NCBI RefSeq assembly: GCF_004010155.1
Contig: NZ_RRYH01000011.1
Coordinates: forward strand, 1 to 64,000
Direction: 5' to 3'
DNA from: Solirhodobacter olei
Lineage (GTDB): Bacteria > Pseudomonadota > Alphaproteobacteria > Rhodobacterales > Rhodobacteraceae
DNA: 64,000 bases
Shown here: one piece after another, positions 1-7,828 of the stretch
Position numbering within the stretch: the stretch's first letter is position 1
How the letters are laid out: each line of letters opens with the position of its first letter
Program-made: the position numbers and the translations under genes
The notes under the pieces: generated by a model
Database searches by the model: none
The model's input: only the letters and a program-made list of their open reading frames with translations
Told to the model about the DNA's origin: nothing

Positions 1-1
1 C

Positions 2-169
2 TGCACCCATGCCGACGTGATGATCGAGGCCCACCGCCTCCGCGTCGGCCGCGGCGATGACCATATCGAAGAAATCCACCTTGCCGACGCGATCGAGATG
101 CTGGTCGAGCGCCGGCAGCAGACCCTCTCGCCCCACCGCGCGCCGCGCGATCCCTACCGGAAAAGCTAG
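2..169 (+). CDS. C-terminal end of an unidentified protein (cut by window edge)
   Basis: An open frame enters from the left edge and ends at TAG 167-169, giving the last 55 residues of a protein. The visible part is charged and probably helical (it contains IHLADAIEMLVERRQQ) with a basic, proline-containing tail (SPHRAPRDPYRKS). I see no domain I recognise and do not assign a function. It converges on urtE, and the two stop codons share the palindrome CTAG, so the genes overlap by three bases. The low-complexity tail leaves some doubt that this frame is the coding one. Confidence 0.5.
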   Translation, partial: CTHADVMIEAHRLRVGRGDDHIEEIHLADAIEMLVERRQQTLSPHRAPRDPYRKS

Positions 170-870
170 ACCGAGATCCGCCGCCGCAGCTCGTCCCCCT
201 GCGCCCCGCGCATGTCGGCGCCAGAGCCGGACAGGACGACCTCGCCCCGGTCCATCACGTAGAAGCCATCGGCGAGGTCGCGGGCGAAGTCGAAATACTG
301 CTCCACCAGCAGGATCGACAGCCCCCCCTTGTCGCGCAGCCAGCTGATCGCCCGGCCGATATCCTTGATGATCGAGGGCTGGATCCCCTCGGTCGGCTCG
401 TCCAGAACCAGAAGCTTCGGCCGCATCACCATCGCCCGCCCGATGGCCAGTTGCTGCTGCTGTCCGCCGGACAGATCCCCCCCACGCCGCGCCAGCATGT
501 CCTTGAGAACAGGGAAAAGTTCGAACACGTCCTCTGGTATGGTCCGGGCCTTCCGGGGCAGCAGGGCGAAGCCGGTCTCGAGGTTCTCGCGCACCGTCAG
601 CAGCGGAAAGATCTCTCGTCCCTGCGGCACGTAGGCGATCCCCGCCCGCGCCCGGTCGGCAGGCGAGAACCGCGCGATGTCCTGCCCTTGCCAGCGGATC
701 GCACCGGCGGTGATCGGGTGCCGCCCCACCACCGCGCGAAGCAGAGAGCTCTTGCCCACCCCGTTCCGTCCCAGGACGGTCGTGACCTTGCCGTCGGGGG
801 CGGTGCAACTTACCGCCTTCAGCGCCTGGGCCGCGCCGTAATGCAGGTTGATCGCGTCGATTTCCAGCAT
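166..870 (-). CDS. urtE: Urea ABC transporter ATP-binding protein UrtE
   Basis: A 234-residue ABC ATPase and the last gene of the urt operon. It has Walker A (GRNGVGKSS), a signature region LSGGQQQQLAIGRA and Walker B LLVLDEPTEG followed by IQPSII, which is typical of the UrtE/LivF branch. It should pair with UrtD on the inner face of the membrane to power urea import. The start is placed at the MLEIDAINLHYG methionine. The frame stays open 36 codons upstream, but that part lies inside urtD and does not look like protein. The gap to urtD is one base, so the two are probably translationally coupled. Confidence 0.95.
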   Translation of the reverse strand: MLEIDAINLHYGAAQALKAVSCTAPDGKVTTVLGRNGVGKSSLLRAVVGRHPITAGAIRWQGQDIARFSPADRARAGIAYVPQGREIFPLLTVRENLETGFALLPRKARTIPEDVFELFPVLKDMLARRGGDLSGGQQQQLAIGRAMVMRPKLLVLDEPTEGIQPSIIKDIGRAISWLRDKGGLSILLVEQYFDFARDLADGFYVMDRGEVVLSGSGADMRGAQGDELRRRISV

Positions 871-871
871 C

Positions 872-1654
872 TTAGCGCCCCAGATAGACTTCGATGACCT
901 CTGGCATGGCGCTGACCATCTCGAGGTTGCCTTCGGCAAGCACGGACCCCTGGTGCAGCACCGTGACCTTGCAGCCAAGCGCTCGGACGAACTCCATGTC
1001 GTGTTCGACCACGATGACGGAGCGTTCGCCGGCGATGGATTTCAGCAGGTCCGCGGTCAGCATCGTCTCTGCATCCGTCATGCCCGCCGCCGGTTCGTCG
1101 ACCAGCAGAAGCTGCGGGTCCTGCGCCAGCAGCATCCCGATCTCCAGCCATTGCTTCTGGCCGTGGCTGAGGTCCCCCGCCATCCGGTGGCGCTTGTCGC
1201 CGAGGCGGATGATGCCCAGAAGCTCGTCGATCCGCGCCGCCTCCGCCACATCCGCACGGTGGAAGAGCGTGGCCCAGGGCGAGCGGTCGGCCTTGATGGC
1301 GAGGGCGAGGTTGTCGGCCACCGTGTGACTCTCGAAGACCGTGGGTTTCTGGAACTTTCGCCCGATGCCAAGCCGCGCGGTATCGGCCTCATCGAGCTTG
1401 GTCAGGTCCACCGTCTGCTGCCAGAGGACCTCGCCGGTGTCGGGCCGGGTCTTGCCGGTGATGATGTCCATCATTGTCGTCTTGCCCGCCCCGTTCGGCC
1501 CGATCACCGCGCGCAACTCGCCCGGCTCGATGACGAGAGAGAGGTTGTTGATGGCCTTGAACCCCTCGAAGGCGCGCGAAACGCCGTTGAGGTAGAGCTG
1601 CGGCAACTCCTCGGGCGGCAGGCCCCCGATGGCGTGGGGATGGTGGGCGCTCAT
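872..1654 (-). CDS. urtD: Urea ABC transporter ATP-binding protein UrtD
   Basis: A 260-residue ABC ATPase of the LivG/UrtD type. Walker A is GPNGAGKTTMMD, the signature is LSHGQKQWLEIGM, and Walker B is LLLVDEPAAGMTDAE. The LSHGQKQ form of the signature is characteristic of UrtD, as opposed to the LSGGQ of UrtE. A short N-terminal extension with histidines precedes the domain. The gene starts inside the last codons of urtC (ATGA overlap, 1651-1654), as expected within one operon. It forms the nucleotide-binding dimer with UrtE beneath the UrtBC channel. Confidence 0.95.
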   Translation of the reverse strand: MSAHHPHAIGGLPPEELPQLYLNGVSRAFEGFKAINNLSLVIEPGELRAVIGPNGAGKTTMMDIITGKTRPDTGEVLWQQTVDLTKLDEADTARLGIGRKFQKPTVFESHTVADNLALAIKADRSPWATLFHRADVAEAARIDELLGIIRLGDKRHRMAGDLSHGQKQWLEIGMLLAQDPQLLLVDEPAAGMTDAETMLTADLLKSIAGERSVIVVEHDMEFVRALGCKVTVLHQGSVLAEGNLEMVSAMPEVIEVYLGR

Positions 1655-2757
1655 GCCTCGGCCTCCTTGGCGGCGGGGCGGCGGCGGAGGCGCCCGATAC
1701 CGGTCTCGACCGCGCCCAGAACCCCGGTTGGCAGCGCAATGGTGACGAGGATGAAGAGCGCGCCGAGCGCGTAGAGCCAGGCCTCCGGCAGCGCGCCGGT
1801 GAGGTAGGTCTTGGCGGCCGCGACGATGATCGCGCCAAGCGCCGCGCCGACCAGCGTTCCTCGGCCGCCGAGCGCGACCCAGATCACGATCTCGATCGAG
1901 TTGGCGGGGCTGAACTCCGACGGGTTGATGATGCCCACCTGCGGCACGTAGAGCGCCCCCGCCACCCCCGCCATCATCGCCGAGACGGTGAAGATGAAGA
2001 GCTTGTAATGCTCCACCCGGTAGCCGAGGAACCGTGTCCGGCTTTCGGCATCCCTGACGCAGACCAGCACCTTGCCGAGGCGCGAGGTGGTGATCCAGCG
2101 AGACAGCAGAAGCCCCCCTGCCAGCGCCACGGCGGACAGCATCGTGAGGCCGACCTTGGTGCCATCACTGGCGAGGTCGAAGCCGAGGATATCCTTGAAA
2201 TCGGTCAGCCCGTTGTTGCCGCCGAAGCCCATCTCGTTGCGGAAGAAGGCAAGCATCAGGGCGTAGGTCATCGCCTGGGTGATGATCGACAGGTACACAC
2301 CGGTCACGCGCGAGCGGAAGGCGAACCAGCCGAAGGTGAAGGCGAGGATTCCCGGCGCCAGCAGCACCATGATCGCGGCCAGCCAGAAATGGTCGAACCC
2401 CCACCAGTACCAGGGCAGGTGCTTCCAGCCGATGAAGACCATGAAATCCGGCAGGAGCGGGTTGGCATAGACCCCGCGCGCCCCGATCTCGCGCATCAGG
2501 TACATGCCCATCGCATAGCCGCCGAGCGCGAAGAACGCGCCGTGGCCCAGGCTGAGGATGCCGCAGTAGCCCCATACCAGATCCAGCGCGACGGCGAGCA
2601 GCGCGTAGCAGAGGTACTTGCCGATCAGCGCGACAAGGTAGGTCGGCACCGGCTTGCCCGCCATGGCGAGATTACCGACCGGCACGGCGACGGTCAGGAT
2701 GAAGAGCCCCAGCAGGAAGATGGCAAGGCGGCGGTCGATCAGGCCCTGTCTCGGCAT
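1651..2757 (-). CDS. urtC: Urea ABC transporter permease UrtC
   Basis: A 368-residue polytopic membrane protein of the branched-chain amino acid/urea permease family (LivM-like). The first membrane segment begins near residue 10, and the conserved segment with GYCGILSLGHGAFFALGGYA lies near residue 65. A second conserved block, GVYLSIITQAMTYAL, precedes the NGLTDF motif typical of UrtC. It forms the translocation pathway with UrtB. It lies one base after urtB and overlaps urtD by four bases. The C-terminal tail is basic and cytoplasmic (RLRRRPAAKEAEA). Confidence 0.95.
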   Translation of the reverse strand: MPRQGLIDRRLAIFLLGLFILTVAVPVGNLAMAGKPVPTYLVALIGKYLCYALLAVALDLVWGYCGILSLGHGAFFALGGYAMGMYLMREIGARGVYANPLLPDFMVFIGWKHLPWYWWGFDHFWLAAIMVLLAPGILAFTFGWFAFRSRVTGVYLSIITQAMTYALMLAFFRNEMGFGGNNGLTDFKDILGFDLASDGTKVGLTMLSAVALAGGLLLSRWITTSRLGKVLVCVRDAESRTRFLGYRVEHYKLFIFTVSAMMAGVAGALYVPQVGIINPSEFSPANSIEIVIWVALGGRGTLVGAALGAIIVAAAKTYLTGALPEAWLYALGALFILVTIALPTGVLGAVETGIGRLRRRPAAKEAEA

Positions 2758-2758
2758 C

Positions 2759-4354
2759 TCAGGACTCCACCGCCCGGCCCTTCACCGCGAAGAGACCCCG
2801 GGGGCGCTTCTGGATGAAGAGGATGATGCCGACGAGGATCAGGATCTTCGCCAGCACCGCGCCGGAGAAGGGCTCGAGGAACTTGTTGGCGATGCCCAGC
2901 GTAAAGGCCCCGGCAAGCGTGCCCCAGATGTTGCCCGCGCCGCCGAAGACCACGACCATGAAGCTGTCGACGATGTAGTTCTGCCCGAGGTTCGGGCTGA
3001 CGTTGTCGACCTGGCTCAGCGCGACGCCGGCAAGCCCCGCGATCCCGGCGCCAAGGCCAAAGGTCAGCGCGTCGACCCCGCCGGTGCGGATGCCCATGTT
3101 CGCTGCCATGGCGCGGTTCTGGGTGACGGCGCGCATCTGCAGCCCGATGGGCGTCTTCTTCAGCACGGCAAGGAGCACGGCGAAGACGGCAAGGCAGAAG
3201 ATCAGGATCCAGAGCCGGTTCCAGGTCACCTGCATCTGGCCGATCTTGAAGGCGCCGGACATCCAGCCGGGGTTGCCGACATCGCGGTTGTCCGGGCCGA
3301 AGATGGTGCGGACGGCCTGCTGCAGGATCAGGCTGACGCCCCAGGTGGCAAGCAGCGTCTCCAGCGGGCGTCCGTAGAGGTGGCGGACGATTCCGCGCTC
3401 GATGGCGATGCCGACGGCGCCGGAGACGAGGAACGCCAGCGGCGCCGCGATGGCGAGCGACCAGCCGAAAAGGCCCGGCGCGTCGGCGCGGATCACCTGC
3501 TGGACGACGAAGGTCGTGTAGGCGCCGAGCATCACCAGCTCGCCATGCGCCATGTTGATCACCCCCATCACGCCGAAGGTGATCGCGAGCCCCACCGCCG
3601 CCAGCAGAAGCACCGAACCGAGCGAAAGCCCGAACCAGATGTTCTGCGCCAGGCGCCAGAACTGCTGCGCTTCGCGGATGGCGGAAAGCGCGGTCTTGGC
3701 GGCCTGGGCGAGTGCGGGCTCCTTGGAGTTTGCCACGGGCACGAGCGCGGCCAGCGCGGCGTTGTCACCCCGGTCGCCGAGCGTGTGGATCGCGGCAAGT
3801 TTCTGGGCCTCTGGCGCGTCGGATTTCAGCACGGCGGCGGCGCGGGCCTCTGCCATGACAGCTTTCACACCGGCGTCGCGCTCGGCCGAGATCGCAGCGT
3901 CGAGCGCGTCGATCTGCTCGGGATCGGCCGCCTTCAGCGCGTCCTCGGCGGCCTTCATCCGCTTTGCCGGGTCCGGGTCGCGCAGGGTCAGCATGCCGAT
4001 CGCGGTGCGGATCGCGCGGCGGACCATATTGTTGGCCTTCACCCGGTCGAGGCTGTTCGGATCGGGCTTTCCCATCGCCGCCCCGCCGATGGCGGATGTG
4101 GCCGCGCCGGTGGTGTCGTTCACGATCAGCACCGTGCCGTCGCCCGCCACCTTCAGATCGTCGTTGTTCAGGGCCTTCAGCACCGGCACCGCGCGAGCGT
4201 CGCCCAGAAGGCCGAGCTTCTTCACCACCACCGAGCGCGCATGGTAGCTGCCCTTCGGCAGCGCCTGCACCAGCGCGGAGAAATCATCGGCCACGGCGAC
4301 CGAGGCATAGAGAAGCGCGCAGATCGTCAGCACGGCGCGCAGCAGCGATGTCAT
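2759..4354 (-). CDS. urtB: Urea ABC transporter permease UrtB
   Basis: A 531-residue permease. Residues 1-22 form a cleavable signal peptide. They are followed by about 200 mostly helical, Ala/Lys/Asp-rich residues predicted to be periplasmic, and then the LivH-like membrane domain from about residue 235 (FGLSLGSVLLLAAVGLAITFG). The long N-terminal domain separates UrtB from ordinary LivH permeases of about 300 residues and is normal for UrtB. Motifs such as GVINMAHGELVMLGAY and VVFGGAGNIWGT are typical of the family. The gene lies 67 bases after urtA with a GC-rich hairpin between them. Confidence 0.95.
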   Translation of the reverse strand: MTSLLRAVLTICALLYASVAVADDFSALVQALPKGSYHARSVVVKKLGLLGDARAVPVLKALNNDDLKVAGDGTVLIVNDTTGAATSAIGGAAMGKPDPNSLDRVKANNMVRRAIRTAIGMLTLRDPDPAKRMKAAEDALKAADPEQIDALDAAISAERDAGVKAVMAEARAAAVLKSDAPEAQKLAAIHTLGDRGDNAALAALVPVANSKEPALAQAAKTALSAIREAQQFWRLAQNIWFGLSLGSVLLLAAVGLAITFGVMGVINMAHGELVMLGAYTTFVVQQVIRADAPGLFGWSLAIAAPLAFLVSGAVGIAIERGIVRHLYGRPLETLLATWGVSLILQQAVRTIFGPDNRDVGNPGWMSGAFKIGQMQVTWNRLWILIFCLAVFAVLLAVLKKTPIGLQMRAVTQNRAMAANMGIRTGGVDALTFGLGAGIAGLAGVALSQVDNVSPNLGQNYIVDSFMVVVFGGAGNIWGTLAGAFTLGIANKFLEPFSGAVLAKILILVGIILFIQKRPRGLFAVKGRAVES

Positions 4355-4379
4355 GGAGCCTCTCCCCCGGGGGTTCGTC

Positions 4380-4414
4380 GGGGCGCGCGCGGCGCTGGGG
4401 CCGGCGCGCGCCCC
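4380..4414 (-). terminator. Strong hairpin between urtA and urtB
   Basis: A perfect 11-base-pair inverted repeat (GGGGCGCGCGC, 4380-4390, with its complement at 4404-4414) encloses a 13-base loop. It lies 7 bases after the urtA stop and inside the operon. There is no T-run after it, so I read it as a partial terminator or as an mRNA-stabilising structure that lets the binding protein be made in excess over the permeases. That role is inference from the general pattern in binding-protein operons. Confidence 0.6.
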
Positions 4415-4421
4415 TACAGCC

Positions 4422-5723
4422 TCAGCTCTTCGCGCCGAGGCAGATCTTTTTCACGGTGTCGTAGTTGCCGCACTTCAGCTTCACCCAGTCGGAGACGAGG
4501 TTCTTCGACTCCGGCAGGTAGGGCGACCAGGGCTGACCGGGGACGAGGCCCTTGGTCTGCCAGACCACGTCGAACTGCCCGTCTTCCTGGATCTCGCCGA
4601 CATAGACCGGCTTGGTGATGTGGTGGTTCGGCAGCATCTCGGCCACGCCGCCGGTCAGGTTCGGCGTCTTGATGCCCGGCAGCGTGTCGATCACGGTGTC
4701 GGCCTTGATCGTGCCGGCCTTCTCGACCGCCTTCACCCACATGTTGAAGCCGATGTAATGGGCTTCCATCGGGTCGTTCGTCACCCGCTTCGGATTGCCG
4801 GTGAACTTGTGCCATTCGGCGATGAAGGCCTCGTTCTCCGGCGTCTTGATCGACTCGAAATAGTTCCAGGCGGCGAGGTGGCCGACCAGCGGCTTGGTGT
4901 CGAGGCCGGCAAGCTCCTCCTCGCCCACCGAGAAGGCGCAGACGGGGATGTCCTCGGCCTTGATGCCCTGGTTGGCGAGCTCCTTGTAGAACGGCACATT
5001 GGCGTCGCCGTTGATGGTGGAGACCACGGCGGTCTTCTTGCCAGCGGAGCCGAAGGCCTTGATCTTCGACACTTCCGTCTGCCAGTCGGAGAAGCTGAAG
5101 GGCGTGTAGTTGATCATGATGTCCTCGGCGGCGACTCCCTTGGACTTCAGATAGGCCTCGAGGATCTTGTTGGTGGTGCGCGGGTAGACGTAGTCGGTCC
5201 CTTCCAGCACCCAGCGCTTCACCGAGCCGCCATCCTCGCTCATCAGATAGTCGACCGCGGGGATCGCCTGCTGGTTCGGCGCGGCGCCGGTATAGAAGAC
5301 GTTGCGCTCGCTCTCCTGGCCCTCGTACTGGACGGGATAGAACAGGATGTTGTCGAGTTCCTTGAACACCGGCAGCACCGACTTCCGGCTGACCGAGGTC
5401 CAGCAGCCAAAGACCACGGCGACCTTGTCCTGGCTGATCAGCTCGCGCGCCTTTTCGGCGAAGAGCGGCCAGTTCGAGGCCGGGTCGACCACGACCGGCT
5501 CAAGCTTCTTGCCGAGCACCCCGCCCTTGGCGTTCTGCTGCGCGATCAGCATCAGCATCACGTCCTTCAGCGTGGTCTCGGAGATCGCCATCGTGCCCGA
5601 GAGCGAATGCAGGATCCCGACCTTGATCGTGTCTTCGGCCGCCCAGCCGCGCACCGGCGCCACCAGCGGCGCGGCGCCCACCGCGGCGATCCCGCCGAGC
5701 AGGCTTCTTCTGGTGATGTTCAA
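4422..5723 (-). CDS. urtA: Urea ABC transporter substrate-binding protein UrtA
   Basis: A 433-residue periplasmic binding protein of the type-1 fold (Peripla_BP_5). The N-terminus has a twin-arginine-like signal (NITRRSLLGGIAAVGAAP) ending near the AWAAED-type cleavage region, which suggests Tat export. The mature part begins IKVGILHSLSGTMAISE, and FGCWTSVSRKSVLPV is a hallmark of UrtA/FmdD proteins as opposed to amino acid binders. The first codon is TTG, chosen because a good ribosome site lies seven bases upstream. It delivers urea (possibly short amides) to UrtBC. As first gene of the operon it probably follows nitrogen control, but I could not find a clear sigma-54 site upstream. Confidence 0.95.
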   Translation of the reverse strand: MNITRRSLLGGIAAVGAAPLVAPVRGWAAEDTIKVGILHSLSGTMAISETTLKDVMLMLIAQQNAKGGVLGKKLEPVVVDPASNWPLFAEKARELISQDKVAVVFGCWTSVSRKSVLPVFKELDNILFYPVQYEGQESERNVFYTGAAPNQQAIPAVDYLMSEDGGSVKRWVLEGTDYVYPRTTNKILEAYLKSKGVAAEDIMINYTPFSFSDWQTEVSKIKAFGSAGKKTAVVSTINGDANVPFYKELANQGIKAEDIPVCAFSVGEEELAGLDTKPLVGHLAAWNYFESIKTPENEAFIAEWHKFTGNPKRVTNDPMEAHYIGFNMWVKAVEKAGTIKADTVIDTLPGIKTPNLTGGVAEMLPNHHITKPVYVGEIQEDGQFDVVWQTKGLVPGQPWSPYLPESKNLVSDWVKLKCGNYDTVKKICLGAKS

Positions 5724-5730
5724 GAGTTTG

Positions 5731-5738
5731 CTCCCTTT
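5731..5738 (-). promoter_or_regulatory. Ribosome binding site fixing a TTG start for urtA
   Basis: On the minus strand AAAGGGAG is followed by a seven-base spacer and then TTG AAC ATC ACC AGA AGA. The spacing is optimal. No ATG lies at an equally good distance in this frame, so the TTG is the likely start. Confidence 0.6.
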
Positions 5739-6249
5739 GTAGAGCGCAGGAGAACCGGCCGCCGGGAGCCGCGTCGGATTGTCCCGACCGGCCCGGATGC
5801 GGTATGGTGCCCCCCGCAGCGATTGTTAGCGTTGCGATGTGCGGTGCGTCGGGTTTTCGCAGACAGGCGCGCCGCACATTTCCCTGTTCGCGGCCCGTGA
5901 ATGGCCCGCAAGGAAACGTTGCTGCATCGCGGCAAGCCGGGCAACAGCGGAGGCACCTCGGCCCCTCACGGCTCGGCTCGCGCTTAATTTACATGCAGAT
6001 GCACAGGCAATTGCCGAAACGCGACGCGCAGGAGAGTCACCGAAGGGTGAGCAGAGGGTGAGGATGCGGGGGCCGGAACGGCCGAAGCGACCTGCGGGAC
6101 GCGACGGCAACGAGCCTTCGGCGGCCGCACGGAAACAGCAGGCCTAACCCGCCGGGTCGGAGACCGCGGGCGATCTCTGGCCCTGCACGGCGCAGGACTC
6201 TGCGGCAGGGGGGGCGATTTGCCCAACTCAATTCAGCAAATAGGGGAAG
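5739..6249. other. Intergenic region upstream of urtA
   Basis: About 510 bases lie between urtA and the tRNA-Arg gene. I see no convincing reading frame on either strand and no RNA fold that I recognise. It should contain the urt promoter. I looked for a GG-N10-GC sigma-54 element and did not find one I would defend. Confidence 0.5.
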
Positions 6250-6326
6250 TGGCGCACCCGGAGCGATTCGAACGCCCGACCCTCAGATTCGTAGTCTGAT
6301 GCTCTATCCAGCTGAGCTACGGGTGC
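6250..6326 (-). tRNA. tRNA-Arg (anticodon ACG)
   Basis: Reading the minus strand from 6326, the acceptor strand GCACCCG pairs with CGGGTGC near the 3' end. It is followed by discriminator G and an encoded CCA (ending at 6250). The D-arm has GCTCAGCTGGATAGAGC, the anticodon stem is TCAGA/TCTGA with loop CTACGAA, and the T-arm contains GTTCGAATC. The loop gives anticodon ACG, whose A34 is normally edited to inosine to read CGU, CGC and CGA. The 77-base cloverleaf is complete. Confidence 0.97.
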
Positions 6327-6405
6327 GTGAGGCCGCCATTTAGGCCGCCCGCCGAGGGAATGCAAGGGGGGAATCGACCATCGCGGCGCGCCAATTCAAT
6401 TCTGC

Positions 6406-7809
6406 TCAGCCGTCGATCGGGGCGATGGTCTTGGGCAGGCGGATAACGAATTCCGTGCCCTCCTCGTCACTCCGCACCAGCTCCAGCCGCCCGCCGTGGC
6501 CGCGCACCAGCTCTTCGGCGATGGCGAGGCCGAGGCCGATGCCGCCCTTGCGCGCGCCGCCCTGGAACGGTGTAAAGAGATTGTCGCGCGCCTTTGGCGG
6601 CAGGCCCGGCCCGGTGTCGCCGACACGGATCCACCAGGCGCTTTCGCTCTCGCCGGCGCCAAGTTCGATCGTGCCGGGCTCACCCGTAGCCGCGATCGCC
6701 TGGCGGGCATTGCGCACGAGGTTCGACAGCACCCGGTGCAGCTGCTCGCTGTCGGCGCGGATGGTGAGACCGGCGGGCACGTCCTCCAGGAAGGTCACGC
6801 GCTCGCCGTTTTCGCCGTCGACGCCCTTCTCACCCTCGATCACGTCGGCGATCAGGGGGCGGAGGGAAACGTAGGAGAGCGTGGGCGGCGGCTCCTCCGC
6901 CTTGCCGAAGGCAAGCGTGCTTTCGCAGAGGTTCACGGCCCGGGCGATGGAATTCATCAGCTTCGGCGCGGCACGGGCTACCGCCGGGTCGCGGCTGCTC
7001 TCCATCCGGTCGGCGAAGAGTTGTGCGGTGTTGAGGATGTTACGCAAGTCATGGCTGATCTTGGCCACCGCGCCGCCAAGCTGGGCCAATCGCTCCTTCT
7101 GCTTCAGCGCGCCGGTGAGCTGCTTCTGCAGGCTCTGCAGCGCCACCTCGGCGTCGCGCAGCTCGGAGACCGAGGCGGTTGGCTGGATCACTCGTCGCGC
7201 ATCCTCGGGCGCCTCGGCGTAGGAGGTCATATGCGTGACCACCCGTCGCATCGGCACCAGAAGCAGCCGACGCACCGCGATGAAAAGGAGAAAGGCCGTC
7301 ATCACAGAGATGATCGCCGAGAGCGCGAGGACCCGGAGGCCATAGTCGATCATCGCGTTGCGAAGGGGCGTGGTCTCCAGCGTGACCTCGATCAGCAGGC
7401 CTGCGTCCTGCACCGGGTTGCCGATCACCCGGATGACCCGGTCGGTCGGATCGACGAGTTCGGAAAGCGCCTCGTGGATCAGCTTGAACGGGCTGGCGTC
7501 GCGCAGGTCGTATGTGGCGTAGACCGGCTTCGGGATCGGCGAGGAGAGCACGAGCTGGCGCACGGCATTGCGGCGGAGGACGACGTTGAGGACACCGGCG
7601 TTGTTCAGCAGCTCCTTCTCAAGGCTGTCGGAGACCGCGCCGTTGTTGGCCAGAAGCGAGAGCGAGGCGATCTGGGCGCGTTCGAGGCGGGAAAGCAGGT
7701 AATCCTCGCGAAAACGCGCAACGGAGGGGACGAAGATCAACACCTCGGCCAGGACGACGAAAAGCGTCGTCAGGATCAGGAAGCGGCCCGAGAGTGAATT
7801 CAGAGACAT
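6406..7809 (-). CDS. Sensor histidine kinase, membrane-bound
   Basis: A 467-residue kinase. A first membrane segment lies at about residues 10-30, then a periplasmic sensor region of about 130 residues, a second membrane segment at about 160-182, a HAMP-like linker and a HisKA domain with the phospho-accepting His near residue 253 (KISHDLRN). The ATPase domain has the N box NLVRNARQA, G1 VGDTGPGLPP and G2 GGIGLGLAIAEEL. No response regulator lies next to it, so it is an orphan here and its signal is unknown. It sits 19 bases downstream of the flavoprotein gene and may be co-transcribed with it. Confidence 0.9.
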   Translation of the reverse strand: MSLNSLSGRFLILTTLFVVLAEVLIFVPSVARFREDYLLSRLERAQIASLSLLANNGAVSDSLEKELLNNAGVLNVVLRRNAVRQLVLSSPIPKPVYATYDLRDASPFKLIHEALSELVDPTDRVIRVIGNPVQDAGLLIEVTLETTPLRNAMIDYGLRVLALSAIISVMTAFLLFIAVRRLLLVPMRRVVTHMTSYAEAPEDARRVIQPTASVSELRDAEVALQSLQKQLTGALKQKERLAQLGGAVAKISHDLRNILNTAQLFADRMESSRDPAVARAAPKLMNSIARAVNLCESTLAFGKAEEPPPTLSYVSLRPLIADVIEGEKGVDGENGERVTFLEDVPAGLTIRADSEQLHRVLSNLVRNARQAIAATGEPGTIELGAGESESAWWIRVGDTGPGLPPKARDNLFTPFQGGARKGGIGLGLAIAEELVRGHGGRLELVRSDEEGTEFVIRLPKTIAPIDG

Positions 7810-7828
7810 TCCAGCGCCTTCGTAAGGA

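Noticed and set aside
5739-6249. A sigma-54/NtrC promoter for the urt operon
   Set aside because: I looked for GG-N10-GC with TGGCA/TTGC flanks on the minus strand and found only poor matches, so I do not claim it.
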